Notes: generated from the sequence alone by a model not told the origin. Numbered from the stretch's first letter, positions 10,534 to 22,368 are shown. The stretch is 64,000 nt of DNA from CAVWXT01 sp963759115 (GCA_963759115.1 CAVWXT010000001.1:62001-126000); one strand, 5' to 3'. Numbers and translations: made by a program.

Positions 10534-13417
10534 CTAAAACGTTCGGGCGATCTCCTCGATCTTGTAGGCCTCGAAGAGGTCGCCTTCTTTAACATCGTTG
10601 AATCCGGCCACCTTGATGCCGCATTCGAGGCCCTCGCGGACCTCGCGGGCATCGTCCTTTTCGCGTTTCAGCGATTCCACGGCATAATCGCCGATCACCC
10701 GGCTCTCGCGGATCAGGCGGACGCGGGCGTCGCGCTGCATCACGCCCGCCAGCACGCGGCAGCCGGCGACCGCCCCGACGCGGCTGATGTGGAACACCCG
10801 CTGCACCAACGCCCGGCCAAGGTCCTTTTCGCGCCGCTCGGGTTTGAGCATGCCTTCCAGGGCCGCCTTCAAGTCGTCGGTCACCTGGTAGATGATGTCG
10901 TAGCGGCGGATCTGGACGCCCAGCTTTTCGGCCAGTTGCGCGGGCCCCTTCGTCGGGAACCACGGAGAAGCCGATGATCACGGCGTCGGAGGCGTGGGCC
11001 AGGTGGACGTCGGCCTCGGTGACGCCGCCCACCGTGGCTTGGAGAATCTTGATCTGCACTTCCGCGTGTTGGAGTTTGGAGAGCTCCTTGCGGATGGCCT
11101 CGATCGAGCCGCGCACGTCGGCCCGCAAAATGATGTTGAGCGTCTGCACCTTGCTCTCTTGGCCGAGCCGTTCGTAGAGCGTCTCCAGGGTGACGTGGGG
11201 CTGGCCGCCGCTCAGTTCGCGTTGGCGGGCCGCGGCGGCGCGATGCTCGGCCAGTTGCCGCGCCTGGGTGATGTCGTCGAGCACGTAGAAGCGGTCGCCG
11301 GCGCCGGGGGCGGAGTCCAAGCCGGTTACGTTCACGGGCGTGGAGGGCCCGGCTTCGTCGTATTTCTTCCGCACTTCGAGCGTGTCGTACATCGCCTTCA
11401 CGCGCCCGTAGGCACTGCCGCAAACCACCACGTCGCCGGGATGGAGCGTGCCGCTCCGCACCAGCAGCTTGGCCACCACGCCGCGGCCCTCGTGCAATTC
11501 GGCCTCCAGACAGGTGCCGCGTGCAGCGGCCTCCGGGTCGGCCTTGTACTCGCGCAGTTCGGCCACCGTCAGCAGCGTTTCCAGCAGCTTGTCGATGCCT
11601 TCGCCGGTGGTGGCGCTGGTCTTGACCACTTCGGTCTCGCCGCCCCACTCGCTGGGCAACAGCTCGTTGGCGGCCAACTGCTCGTACACCCGCTGCGGGT
11701 TGGCGCCTGGCAGGTCGATCTTGTTCAGCGCCACCACGATGGGGACCTCGGCCGCGCGGGCATGGCTGATCGCCTCTTCGGTCTGCGGCATCACGCCGTC
11801 GTCGGCCGCCACCACCAGCACGGCGATGTCGGTCACATTGGCGCCGCGGGCACGCATTTCGGTGAAGGCTTCATGGCCCGGCGTGTCGACGAAGGCCACC
11901 GCCCGGCCGTCCTTGGTCACGCGATAGGCGCGGATGTGCTGGGTGATGCCGCCCTTCTCGTGGGCGGCCACGTCGATGCCGATGATCCGGTCCAGAAGGG
12001 ATGTCTTGCCGTGGTCCACGTGGCCGAGGAACGTGACGATCGGCGGTCGGGGTTGAAGTCGGGTCGGGTCGTCTTGCCCCTCCAGGGAGTGCATCACGGT
12101 ATCTTCCAGGTTTGCCAAGCGGTGGAAGTTGACCTGCACGCCCAACTCGGCCGCCAACAGTTCGGCCATGTCGGGGTCCAGCGTGGCGGCGATGTTGCTC
12201 ATCGAGCCCATCTCCAGCAGTTTGGCCAGGATGGTGCGGGCGGGCACCCCGATCGCCTCGGAGAAGGTCCTCACGGTGCAGGGCAACGCGACGGTCACGT
12301 TTTCGCGGCGGGGCGCGGCGGTGTTCGTGCCGGTCCGCTTGATGTGGGTGCGCCTCCGCACGGCCGGGGTGGAGGTCTCTTCCTCGTCCTCCGGCTTGCG
12401 CCGTTTGGCCGTAGCCGCCTTCTTGCGTTTCAGTTGCCGCTGCTCGCGGCCGCCCAGAGTCGGCGCACCCTCTTCTCCTTCTTTGTCGACTGCTACTACA
12501 GCGGGACGGCCGGAACGGCGGGGACGCTCTCGCCCGATCGGCATGGGGGCCCCGACGACCGGCGGCTCGCCCGGCGGCGCCTTGCCGCGGGGACCGGTCT
12601 TGGCCGCTTCGGCGGCGGCCCGCTTCTGTTCGTGCTTGCGGAGGTGCTCCGAGAGCGGCTTGGTGCCCGCCTTGCCGGCGCGGATGGCATCCTTCGGGAG
12701 CTTGATGTCGGGCTTCTGGGGGGCGGGCTCCGCTGCCTTCCGTCGCAACGACGGCCGGCCCGTCGTGGGCATCGGCGCCAGCTTGATTGCCGGCCCTTTG
12801 TCTCTCTCCCGTTCCTTCTCCTTGTCCTTGTCTTCTTTTTCTTCCTTCTGCCGCCGCTCTTCGAGTGTCGGCAACTTCCCGAACATTCGCGGCCTCTCGG
12901 GCGGCCTCTCGAATACTCGCGGCGCTTCGGCAGCCGGCGCCAATGTCTCGGCTGGGCTCTCCGGCAGCGGCGGAGCGCCGCCGGCTGCTCGGGCAGCGGG
13001 AGGCGTCTCGGGTTCCGTCAGCACCGATTCCTTGGGCAGCGGCGGAGGCGCCGAGGGTTCCTTCGGCAGCGCCGGAGGCTCCGCCGGTTTCTTCTTTAGG
13101 GCCGCGGGCCTCTCGGGCAGCACGGGGACCTTGCTGGGGACCATGCCGGCCGGGGCCATGTAGTCTTCGCGGCGGAATACGCCGGACGCCGTGCCCGCGC
13201 CCTCAGGCCGGCCCGAGCCGAGACGGCCAACCACCGTGCCGCCGGAACGGCCGCCCTTGCCGCTGTTGATGAAGGCCATGACCGTCGCATGCTCTTCGTC
13301 GGTCAGGCTGGCCAGCGCAGACCCCTTACCCGTGACACCCGCCTTGGTGCAGATGTCGACCAGCACCTTGCTGTCGAGCTTCAGTTGTTTCGCTAACGTG
13401 TAGATGCGGATGGGCAA
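10534..13417 (-). CDS. infB: Translation initiation factor IF-2 (one frame break)
   Basis: IF-2 is the GTPase that brings initiator fMet-tRNA to the 30S subunit. The 961-residue product has the IF2_N module at the start (MPIRIYTLAKQLKLDSKVL), a long Pro/Glu/Lys/Arg-rich low-complexity region (about residues 60-350), then the G domain with GHVDHGKTSLLD (about 470), DTPGHEAF and NKIDLPGA, followed by beta-barrel domains. The frame breaks near 10955, where one extra G after VVPDEG occurs. Removing it restores GPAQLAEKLGVQIRRYD and leads into the C-terminal domain ending EEIARTF. It lies 65 bases downstream of nusA and probably shares its transcript. Confidence 0.95.
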
Positions 13418-13482
13418 AGGGCCGCTCCCTGTGGAAAGTTGCGTCGGGCGATCTGGAATGGCGATCGAGATTGGATTCTCCG

Positions 13483-14902
13483 TTACGGGGCGGCGTCATC
13501 GGACGGCTCCGCGATATCCTGTGGTGATGCGACAACGGCGTCAGTCGGGGCAACCGGCTCGCCGACGGGAGCGGTTGCTTCGGCGCCGGCCGGCGCCGCG
13601 GCTGGCTCCGTGGGGCCCGCGGTTGTCTGCTCGATGACTTCCGCCGACTTGCCGTCGGCATAGTAGGGCGACGGGTTCGCCGCCGCTTCCGCCGCCTCGG
13701 CCGCCTCCAGACGATCCTGCTCGCGCTGTTGCCGGCGCTGCTCGGCCGCGGCCCTCTCGGCCTCGGTCGCCTTGGCGCCGGCCTGCTGTACGATGCGGGC
13801 GACTTGCTCGGCCGTAAGGTTGCCCATCTCCATCAGGGCGTCCGGCTCGATCGTCTCCAGATCGTCGTAGGAGAGGAAGCCCTCGCCCACCAGCCGCTCG
13901 GCCAACTCGGACTCAACACCCTCCAACGACGAGTACCCGGCCACGGCCTGCTCGATCTGCTCGTCCAACTCCTCGCGGGTCATGATCTCGATGTCCCAGA
14001 CGCAGAGCTTGCTGGCCAGCCGCACGTTCTGCCCGCGCCGGCCGATGGCCAGCGAGAGCTGGTCTTCCTGGACCAGCACGATGGCCCGGCCCAACATCTG
14101 GCAGAGGATCACTTCCTCCACTTCGGCGGGTTGCAGGGCGTTGGGGATCAGCACCTGCATGTCGTCGCTGTAGCGGACGATGTCGATCCGCTCGCCGGCC
14201 AATTCGTCGACGATATTCTTGATGCGGTTGCCGCGGACGCCCACGCACGCCCCCACGCAGTCGACCCGCTGGTCGGTGCTGCTGACGGCGACCTTGGTGC
14301 GGTAGCCGGGCTCCCGCGCGATCGCGCGAATCTCGATGACCCCCTCGGCGATCTCGGGAATCTCCTGCTCGAACAGCCGCTGGACCAACTGCGGCTTGGT
14401 GCGGCTGAGAATGACCTTGACGCGGCTGCCCGCCTTCTTCACTTCGTAGACCGTCGCCCGCACGCGCTCGTTGGCGTGGTGCGTTTCGCCGGGGATCTGC
14501 TCGCCCTTGGGGAGGATTGCCTCGACGTTGACCAGTGTTACGGTGGCGGCGCCCCCTTCGTACCGCTGGATCGTGCCGGTGACCAGTTGCCCCTTCAGTT
14601 CTTCATACTCGTTGTAGAGGGCGTCGCGTTCCGCCTCGCGGATCTTTTGGATCATCACCTGCTTGGCGGTCTGCGCCGATGCGTTCGGACATTTCGGCCG
14701 GGTCCATGGGCACGCCGTTGCGGGTGCCGCGGATCGAGCCGTTGGCCCGGTCGATTTCCACCAGGACCTCGGATTCTTCGCCGTAGTGTTTCTTCGCGGC
14801 GGAAACCAGCGCCGCCTCGATGCCCTCGAAGACGATCTCTTTGTCGATATTCTTATCGCGATGGATCGCGTCGACGATACGCAGCAACTCGTTGGGGTCC
14901 AT
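13483..14902 (-). CDS. nusA: Transcription factor NusA (one frame break)
   Basis: NusA controls transcription pausing, termination and antitermination. The roughly 473-residue product starts MDPNELLRIVDAIHRDKNID (N-terminal polymerase-binding domain), then S1 (GQLVTGTIQRYEGG), KH1 (VGVRGNRIKNIVDELAGERIDI) and KH2 (AIGRRGQNVRLASKL). It ends with a helix-hairpin-helix-like region (LVGEGFLSYDDLETIE) and an Ala/Pro-rich acidic tail. The frame breaks near 14680 between MSERIGA and KQVMIQKIREAERDAL. It is the first gene of nusA-infB-rbfA here. No rimP is present just upstream, where the next gene is unrelated. Confidence 0.95.
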
Positions 14903-15100
14903 TCGCTTTCACTTTCGCTGATTCGAGCAACACGCTCTCCGTCCCGCTCGACCCCACGAAACGGCCGAGACGCTACAAAATCTTACGACACCACGACTTA
15001 GTAGTATCGGTAATCAAGTAAGCATACCGGCCGGCCCGAGGGGTGTCAAGCGGGGCAGGGAGGCAAAACCACCTATCGCCAACCACCATAAAGGGTTATG

Positions 15101-15963
15101 TCACACGAAAGTGGTCTGCGCCAAGAACTTGGCTAATCGGCCGGATGCCACCAGTGCGTTCTCCCGCAACTGGTAGATTTCCTTGACGCTGGCCGGCCGC
15201 CGCCACATCGCCCCCAGAGCGGCGCCCAGCCGGGCCGCCTCGGTCTTCTGGGCCAAGAGGTGCTCCATGTCGCGGGGCAACTTCTCGTCCGCCGGATCGT
15301 TGATCACCCGGATCGACGAGAACCCGACCTGGCGGCGCTGGCACACTTCGGCCACGGCGAAGGTCTCCATGTCGACGGCCAGCGCCCCGTAACGTTGGAA
15401 GAGGGCCTGCTTTTCGCTTGGCAGACGGACAATTTGATCGGCCGTCAGCAGCGCACCGCGGTACACGCCCGGCGCGGCGATGGCCACCGACAGACCGGCC
15501 GGCAGTTCCAGCGGCAATACGCCGCCGGCGGCGTTCAGCAGCCGATCGGCCACGAGAATGTCGTTGCGTTTCAAGCTGGGACACAACCCGCCCGCGAAGC
15601 CGGCCGAGATCACGTGGCGGGGATGGTGCCCGTCGATCAAGACCTCGGTGGCCGCGGCGGCCTTCTTGCGGCCGGCCCCGGAGAGGATCACGACGGTGCG
15701 GCGGCCGTTCAAGCCGCCTTCGCGGGCGACCAAGCCGGAAGGGCGAATCGTGACGATGCCCTGCAAGAGGTCCTCGAAACAGCCCGACTCGATGCCCAGC
15801 GCGAAGACCACGCCCAGGTCGCAGGGTTTGGGTTCTTCGGCGGGCGGTGGCACGGCCGGTTGCGCGAGTTGTCCCGCGCCGCCTGAACGGCCGCCTCGCC
15901 GAGCTTGGCCTTGGCCGTGTTCTGGAGCCAGGTTTGGAGGAACGCGCGGAGGACCATGAGCAT
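15101..15963 (-). CDS. Phosphorylase-superfamily (MTA/SAH nucleosidase-like) protein (one frame break)
   Basis: This is a purine/uridine phosphorylase-superfamily protein of about 287 residues, similar to 5'-methylthioadenosine/S-adenosylhomocysteine nucleosidases. Visible motifs are VVFALGIESGCFEDLL at the start of the fold, ILSGAGRKKAA, ISAGFAGGLCP and the base/ribose-binding ALAVDMETFAVAEVC. The start is taken at 15963 (MLMVLRAFLQTWLQN), one base out of frame with the main part, with the break near 15855. A start inside the main frame at 15853 is possible. Substrate is not certain. It lies 77 bases downstream of cphA on the same strand and could share its transcript. Confidence 0.75.
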
Positions 15964-16040
15964 CGGTCGGCGGTGACGATTACGCTTGGAACCGGCGCAC
16001 GGGCAGCCTCGTAGAACGGAATCCATTCCGTTCGAGTGGA

Positions 16041-18804
16041 CTAGACCTTGGCCGCCGTCTGGGCCTCGGCCAGGATGCTGCTCTCGATTTCGGCGGGGCC
16101 AAGGGATTCGCCTGCCGCAGGGCCGGCTTGGGGCCCTTCCAGCGCGGGCTCGGCGATCGACTCGCCGACAACCGTCTCGACCACGTCGGTGGAAGTCCGC
16201 GCGGCCAACGTCTCCAGATAGCCGCGGAGCCACTGGACCGTTTCGTCGATGGCGTCGGCCTGCAAGAGCACCAGTTCGCCGGGCTGGGTCGAACTCAGCG
16301 CGGCTTCCGCCGCTTTCGTGGCCCCGGTGATCTCGACGATCTCCTTGGTGCGCGCGGCCGACTCCAGGCCCTTGCGGAACAGGCCGATGATCTCGCCCTC
16401 GGCGCGGCCGCGGCGGTAATGGTCCTCGTAGAGAATCACGCGATCGAAGGCCGCCCCCAACAGTTCGCCTTGGCGGACGATGTCGCAGTCGCGGCGGTCG
16501 CCGGCCGTCGAGTACACGCACGTCGAGCGCTGGTGCGGGAAGTTGGCGATCGCCTCGATGACGGCCGCCAGGGAGTGGGCGTTGTGGCCGTAGTCGACCA
16601 CCACCGTGGCCCCTTCGATCTCGAAGACGTTGAACCGGCCGGGCACCTTGTCGATGTCGGCGGCGATCGATTCGGCGCGGGCGCGGATCAGGTCCGTAGG
16701 GATGCCCACCGACCACGCCGCGGCAATCGAGGCCAGCGAGTTTTCCACCTGGAAGCTGATTTTGCCGTGGCGCGTAAGCGGCAGACTGTCGAGCGAAACG
16801 ACGCGTTCCTCGCGCTGGGCTTCGGCCAGCACGATCCAGTTGTCGCGCACAAACGCTGCCCGCCCGCCCACGCCCCGGTGCCGTACGATCACGGGATGTT
16901 CGGGACTGAGGGCAAAGAACACGATGCTGCCGTGGCAATGGGCGGCCATTTCCACCACGAGCGGGTCGTTGGCATTGAGCACCGCGTAGCCTTCCGGCGA
17001 CACCGCCTCGACGATGCAGCGTTTTACCTTAGCCAGCTCTTCCGGCGTATTGACGTCGGAGATGCCCAGGTGATCGCCATCGCCGATGTTGGTCACGACG
17101 GCCACGTCGCAGTAGTCGAACGCCAGCCCTTCGCGGAGAATGCCGCCGCGGGCCGTTTCAAAGACCGCCATCTCCACGGACGGGTTCATCAACACGTTGC
17201 GGGCGCTTTGCGGGCCGCTGCAATCGCCAGTGTCGATGCGGCGGTCGTTGATGAAGATGCCGTCGGTGCAGGTCATGCCCACGCACTTGCCGGTGCCGCG
17301 GAGGATATGGCCAATGAACCGCGTGGTGGTCGTTTTTCCGTTGACGCCCGAGACCGCGACAATCGGAATGCGGCCGCTCTCGCCCGCCGGGAAGAGAATA
17401 TTGACGATGGCCTCGCCGACCGGGCGCGAAATGCCCACGGAAGGTTCCAAGTGCATCCGCAGGCCGGGCGCGGCGTTGACTTCAACGATTACGCCGCCCT
17501 GCTCGGCCAAGGGCCGGGAGATGTCTTGCGCAACGACGTCCACGCCGGCGATGTCCAGGCCGACGATCTTGGCCGCGTCGACCGCCGAAGCAGCCACGGC
17601 CGGATGCACGCGCTCGGTGACGTCGATGGCCGTGCCGCCCGTGCTCAAGTTCGCGTTGCGGCGGATGAGCACGACCGTGCCTGCGGCCGGGACGGCGTCG
17701 GGCGTCAGCCCTTGATCGGCTAGCACGGCCAAGGCAATCGCGTCGAGCTTGATCTTGCTGAGGACCGTGGCGTGGTGCTCGCCGCGGCGGGGATCGGCGT
17801 TCACCTGGTCGATCAGTTGGGCCACGGTATGCACGCCGTCGCCGAGGACCTGAGCCGGCTCGCGGCGGGCCGCCGCCACCACGCGGTCGCCCACCACCAA
17901 CAGCCGATAGTCGTGGCCGGGGGCAAACTTCTCGACCAACACCGAGTCGCCTTCCTTTCGCGCGGATTCGTAGGCCCGGACGACCTGTTCGCGGGTGGTG
18001 AGATTGGTGGCCACGCCGCGTCCCTGGTTGCCGTCCTGCGGCTTGACGACCACCGGCACGCCGATGTCCTCGGCGGCCTCCCAAGCGTCGTCGGCATCCG
18101 TGACGGGACGGCCGTAAGGGGTGGGGGCGCCCACGGCGCGGAGCAGCAACCGGGTCATCTCTTTGTCTTGGGCAATCGATTCCGCGATCGCGCTGGTGCG
18201 ATCCGTCTCGGCGGCCTGGATGCGGCGCTGTTTGCGGCCGTGGCCGAAGAGGACCAGACTCTCGGTATTCAGCCGCCGCGAGGGAATCCGCCGCGCCGGC
18301 CGCCTCGACAATCGCCCGGGTGCTCGGCCCGAGGCAGACCTGCTGCGCGAGTTCGCGAAGTCGCTCGATTTCTGCGGCGACGTTGAACGGCCGATCGTAA
18401 ATGGCGGCCAGCAACAGATTGCGGGCGGCGGCCAGGCACTCGCGGCCCACGGTCTCTTCGGCGTATTCCACGACGACCTTGTACACGCCTTCTTCGGACG
18501 TCTCGCGGGCCTTGCCGAAGCCCACGTCGCTGCCCGCCAGAGTTTGCAACTCCAACGTGACGTGTTCCAGGATGTGGGCGGGATACGTGCCGTTCCGCAA
18601 GCGTTGGAAGAAACCGCCGCGCTCTCCGATGCTGCAACGGTGTTCGATCAACGTGGGCAGCCAGCTCATTAAGCGATCGTTGAAGCCGGCGATCTCGTGG
18701 GAGGGTTTATCTTTCAATTCGCCCAGGTCGACCCACGCTTCAAGCACCGGGAAGTTCGCCCAAATGTTCGGCCCTCGAAGCGCCAGCACCTTACGGAATT
18801 CCAT
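16041..18804 (-). CDS. cphA: Cyanophycin synthetase (one frame break)
   Basis: CphA polymerises aspartate and arginine into cyanophycin, a cytoplasmic nitrogen store, using ATP. The roughly 920-residue product has the N-terminal domain (MEFRKVLALRGPNIWANFPV), an ATP-grasp domain (VVVKPQDGNQGRGVATNL; VLVEKFAPGHDYRLLVVGD) and a Mur-ligase-like domain with the P-loop VSGVNGKTTTTR, ending with YGHNAHSL and a variable acidic tail. The frame breaks near 18285. Divergent neighbours are an ABC transporter and a DUF1854 gene, both known cyanophycin-locus partners. No cyanophycinase is visible in the window. Confidence 0.95.
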
Positions 18805-19501
18805 GTCTGTCTCTCGCTCAGTGACGTTGCAGGTCTCGCTGAAGCAGAATCGATCGAGCCTTCCTAAAACGATCTACGCTGCAAACAGTCAAATGGTTGT
18901 ATCGGCAGGTTTCGCCGGCCCGATAACAACGGGAAAGTCATCAACGAGCGTATTCCCTTTCGCCCAGCCAGAATCATACAAACACCCAGCCTTACCTCAC
19001 TCCCCACAAATCGTCGTTCACGCGCAGACCCCGACTTAGAACACGACATATTGGTGAATGGTGCGCGGGCATCGGTAGGGAGCGTCCCGGGTGGGAGCAA
19101 TTGCATGGACGGGATACATCGCGTCCTGAGCAACGCCGTCCCTCCATTCTAGTCCTCGGTGTCAAAAAAAAGCAACAGGCGCAACAAAATTACTCAACTT
19201 CCGCCGTCCGCCCCGCCTTACGCTACAAATACGCAGTGCGGTTATTATCGCCAATCACATGTGACAATTCCCAAGAAAGAGGGGTTCAGGGGGCTTGCCG
19301 ATCGCTAGTTTCGCTCGGAATGTGCTTTACATGCGGCAGATGCGTTATCGCACCGCCTTGACGACGGCGTCCTTGATAAACGATAGTTTATGGTGGAACG
19401 GTCGGGCAGATGAGCATTTGTCGGGGAAGATGCGGAAGGCTGTAGGCGGGCATAGTGGTCGGCGCTCGACTGCGCTGGAACCATTCCTTCGGGGGGATTG
19501 C
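18805..19501. other. Divergent intergenic region between cphA and the ABC transporter
   Basis: About 700 bases separate the two start codons. I see no protein of recognisable family and no RNA gene. The region is less GC-rich near 19160-19270 and must hold the promoters of both cphA and the transporter. No operator could be identified by eye. Confidence 0.5.
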
Positions 19502-21949
19502 TTGAACGTCACCAACGACTCCTGGGAGCAGCTTCCGGCCGACCTGCGCGGCGTCGTCGAGGCCCAGTTGGCGGCGGGAGAGACGCCGCTGGATTGGCTC
19601 GAACTTGATCTGGACACTCGCCTGCACTATGCGCGCGGTTTGCTCGTCTTGACCGACCGGCAGTTGATCGACGTGGGACCGACGGAACCGGCCACCGCCA
19701 AACGCGATCCGTCGAAGGTTCCGCCGTGTCGTTGCTGGCCGTTGGCGACGATCAAGGATCTTCGCGCGAAAGAGCAGGCCGGGGTGGGCGCGTTGGAACT
19801 GCTCGGGCCGGATCGACTGTTGGCCCGTTGGCGATACACCATCGGTCGAGCGCCGCTGGCCCATCACCTGGCGGACCGCTTCGAGCGTCATCGCCAGGGC
19901 GAGTTGCTGGGCGAAGAAGAGCTGGCCGATTTGCCCACCACGGTCTGCCCCAGTTGCGGCGCGATCTGCGCGGCCGATCAGCGCATCTGCCCGGATTGCA
20001 GCTCGGTCAAGGACAAGCCGGTCGTCAACTCGTTGTACCGGCTCTTCAGTTTTGCCAAACAGCGGGCGTGGGTCATCCTGCTCGGGTTCCTGCTGATGGT
20101 GGCCAGCACGACGGCGGGCCTGGTGCCGCCGGGCCTGACGGTGCCGTTAGTGGCGCTCTGCGAGGATCCTGCCAGCGACGAGTTTCATCACGTGTGGTGG
20201 TATTTGCTCGCGTTCGCCGGGGCCGTGATTTTGGCCTGGCTCTTGGGGTGGGCGCGAACCTATGTGTTGTCGTGGGCGAGCGAGCGGATCGCCGCCGACT
20301 TGCGAAACCGAACGTACACACATCTCCACAGTTTGTCGTTGGAGTTTTTCGGCGGCAAGCGCACCGGCGACTTGATCTCGCGCGTGAGCGACGACACCGA
20401 CCGGATTTGCTACTTTCTGTCGGTGCAATTGCTCGATTTCGCCAACGACCTGCTGATGATCTTGATGACGGCGGGAGTCCTTTTCACGTTCGATCCGGTG
20501 CTTGCCGCCGCGACGCTGCTGCCGCTGCCCGTGATCGCCTATCTGGTGCAACGGGCGCGGAGCCGCTTGCGGCGGGCATTCGCCTTGGGAAGCAAGACCT
20601 GGGCCGAAATGCAGAGCGTCCTGGCCGACACGATCCCCGGCATTCGCGTCGTCAAGGCCTTCGCCCAGGAAACCCATGAAATCGAGCGGTTCCGGCAGAC
20701 GAACAACCGCGTGCTGCACGCCCGCGACCGCATCAACACGATGTGGTCGTTCTTTGGACCGACCGTGACGCTCCTGACAGACTTTGGTCTGCTGGTCGTG
20801 TGGGCGGCCGGCGTTTGGCGGATTGCGCAAGGTTGCATCAAGGTCAACTACCTGGTGGGATTCGTTGCCTATATCAGCAAGTTTTATGGGCGGACGGATT
20901 CGATGAGCCGCTTCGTGGCGGCCGCGCAGCGGGCGGGGGCCAGCTCGCAACGCATCTTCGCCATCTTGGATCGCGTGCCCAGCGTGGCCGAGCCCGTCCG
21001 GCCCGTGCATCCCGGCCGGCTGCGGGGCGAAGTCGAGTTCCGCGGCGTCGCCTTCCACTACGGCACCCGGCCCGTGCTGCGCGACGTCGACCTCAAGGTC
21101 CAGCCCGGCGAAATGATCGGCCTGGTCGGCCCCAGCGGCGCGGGCAAGACCACGATCGTCAACCTGGTTTGCCGCTTCTACGACGTCAGCGAAGGGGCGA
21201 TCCTCGCCGATGGCGTCGACATCCGCTCGTTCCCGCTGGAGGAATACCGCGGCCACATCGGCATCGTGCTCCAGGAGCCGTTCCTGTTCTACGGCACGAT
21301 CGCCGAGAACATCGCCTACGGCCGGCCGAACGCCACGCGGCAAGAGATCATCGCCGCCGCGCGGGCCGCCCGCGCCCACGACTTCATCCTCCGGCTTACC
21401 GACGGCTACGACTCGCTGGTCGGCGAGCGCGGCCAGTTTCTCTCCGGGGGCGAGCGGCAGCGCATCAGTATCGCCCGCGCCCTGCTGATCGATCCGCGCA
21501 TCCTGATCCTGGACGAGGCCACCTCGTCGGTCGACACGGAAACGGAACGTGAAATCCAGTTGGCTCTGGAGAATCTGATCCAAGGCCGGACCACCATCGC
21601 CATCGCCCACCGCCTGAGCACGCTCCGCCGCGCGGATCGCCTGGTGGTCGTGGAGCGCGGGCGGATCACGGAAGTCGGACCGCATAGCCAATTATTGGAA
21701 CGCGGAGGCACGTACGCGCGCTTGTATCAGGCCCAGTTCGAGATGCACCAGGCGCGTGCCACGAAGGACGGGAGCCGCGAAGCGAGAGATGGAGAGAATG
21801 GTAAACCGGAGACCGGAGGCGCGGAAGATCGTCACAATGCCGGGCGACGGGCGCTGACCGCCGATTGCCGAGAAAACACATGGATATCGATACCCAAGCC
21901 CTCCGCAGTTTTTCCCTCGAACGCGACGTCTGGGGACAACTGGTGCTGA
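19502..21949 (+). CDS. Cyanophycin-locus ABC transporter (fused permease/ATPase)
   Basis: This is a half-size ABC exporter with an added cytoplasmic front end. Residues 1-135 form a PH-like domain (TRLHYARGLLVLTDRQL), then a zinc-ribbon pair (CPSCGAICAADQRICPDC), six predicted membrane helices (from VILLGFLLMVAST) and an ATPase with Walker A GPSGAGKTT, Q-loop GIVLQEPFLF, signature LSGGERQR and Walker B ILILDEATS. The TTG at 19502 was chosen because similarity begins at NVTNDSW and a GGGGGGA stretch precedes it. The frame is open upstream to 19295. It matches the family reported with cyanophycin genes. Its 3' end overlaps the DUF1854 gene by 70 bases, so an indel may hide an earlier stop. Substrate is unknown. 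Confidence 0.85.
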   Translation: MNVTNDSWEQLPADLRGVVEAQLAAGETPLDWLELDLDTRLHYARGLLVLTDRQLIDVGPTEPATAKRDPSKVPPCRCWPLATIKDLRAKEQAGVGALELLGPDRLLARWRYTIGRAPLAHHLADRFERHRQGELLGEEELADLPTTVCPSCGAICAADQRICPDCSSVKDKPVVNSLYRLFSFAKQRAWVILLGFLLMVASTTAGLVPPGLTVPLVALCEDPASDEFHHVWWYLLAFAGAVILAWLLGWARTYVLSWASERIAADLRNRTYTHLHSLSLEFFGGKRTGDLISRVSDDTDRICYFLSVQLLDFANDLLMILMTAGVLFTFDPVLAAATLLPLPVIAYLVQRARSRLRRAFALGSKTWAEMQSVLADTIPGIRVVKAFAQETHEIERFRQTNNRVLHARDRINTMWSFFGPTVTLLTDFGLLVVWAAGVWRIAQGCIKVNYLVGFVAYISKFYGRTDSMSRFVAAAQRAGASSQRIFAILDRVPSVAEPVRPVHPGRLRGEVEFRGVAFHYGTRPVLRDVDLKVQPGEMIGLVGPSGAGKTTIVNLVCRFYDVSEGAILADGVDIRSFPLEEYRGHIGIVLQEPFLFYGTIAENIAYGRPNATRQEIIAAARAARAHDFILRLTDGYDSLVGERGQFLSGGERQRISIARALLIDPRILILDEATSSVDTETEREIQLALENLIQGRTTIAIAHRLSTLRRADRLVVVERGRITEVGPHSQLLERGGTYARLYQAQFEMHQARATKDGSREARDGENGKPETGGAEDRHNAGRRALTADCRENTWISIPKPSAVFPSNATSGDNWC

Positions 21950-22368
21950 TCGAGGCCGATGGCCGCCGGCTGACGGGCGTCGAAGTCGCCCACGCCTTCC
22001 CCATTTCCTCGCCGGGCAACTTCGTCACCATTTGCGACGCGGAGGGGCACGAAATCATCTGCATCGAAGACCCGGCTGCCCTGCCGGCCGACATGCGGAA
22101 GGTCGTGGACGAAGAGTTGTCCCGCCGCGAGTTCGTCCCCGTCGTGGTGCGGATCGAGGAAGTCTTCGCCCAAACCGATCCCTCCGAATGGCGCATCGTC
22201 ACCGACCGCGGCCCCACGGAATTCCTGATGGAAGACAGCGACATGGACGTGCGGCGTCTTGGCCCGCATCGCATCCTCCTGGTCGATACGCACGGCATCC
22301 GCTACCTGATTCCCGACGTACGGCGGCTCGACGGTGCCAGCCGCCGCATTCTGGATCGCTATCTGTAG
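21880..22368 (+). CDS. DUF1854 protein of the cyanophycin locus
   Basis: This 162-residue protein matches the DUF1854 family. It starts MDIDTQALRSFSLERDVWGQ and contains GVEVAHAFPISSPGNF, IEDPAALPADMRKVVDEEL, EWRIVTDRGPTEF and the ending DTHGIRYLIPDVRRLD. DUF1854 proteins are recorded next to cyanophycin synthetase genes and the same ABC transporter type. The function is unknown, and it may be a regulator or partner of the transporter. ATG 21880 was preferred to a TTG at 21865. It is translationally coupled to the transporter gene. Confidence 0.87.
   Translation: MDIDTQALRSFSLERDVWGQLVLIEADGRRLTGVEVAHAFPISSPGNFVTICDAEGHEIICIEDPAALPADMRKVVDEELSRREFVPVVVRIEEVFAQTDPSEWRIVTDRGPTEFLMEDSDMDVRRLGPHRILLVDTHGIRYLIPDVRRLDGASRRILDRYL

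Noticed and set aside
18864..19133. Small open frames in the cphA-transporter gap
   Set aside because: No ribosome-binding site, family motif or conserved feature was visible. The region is best treated as a promoter region.
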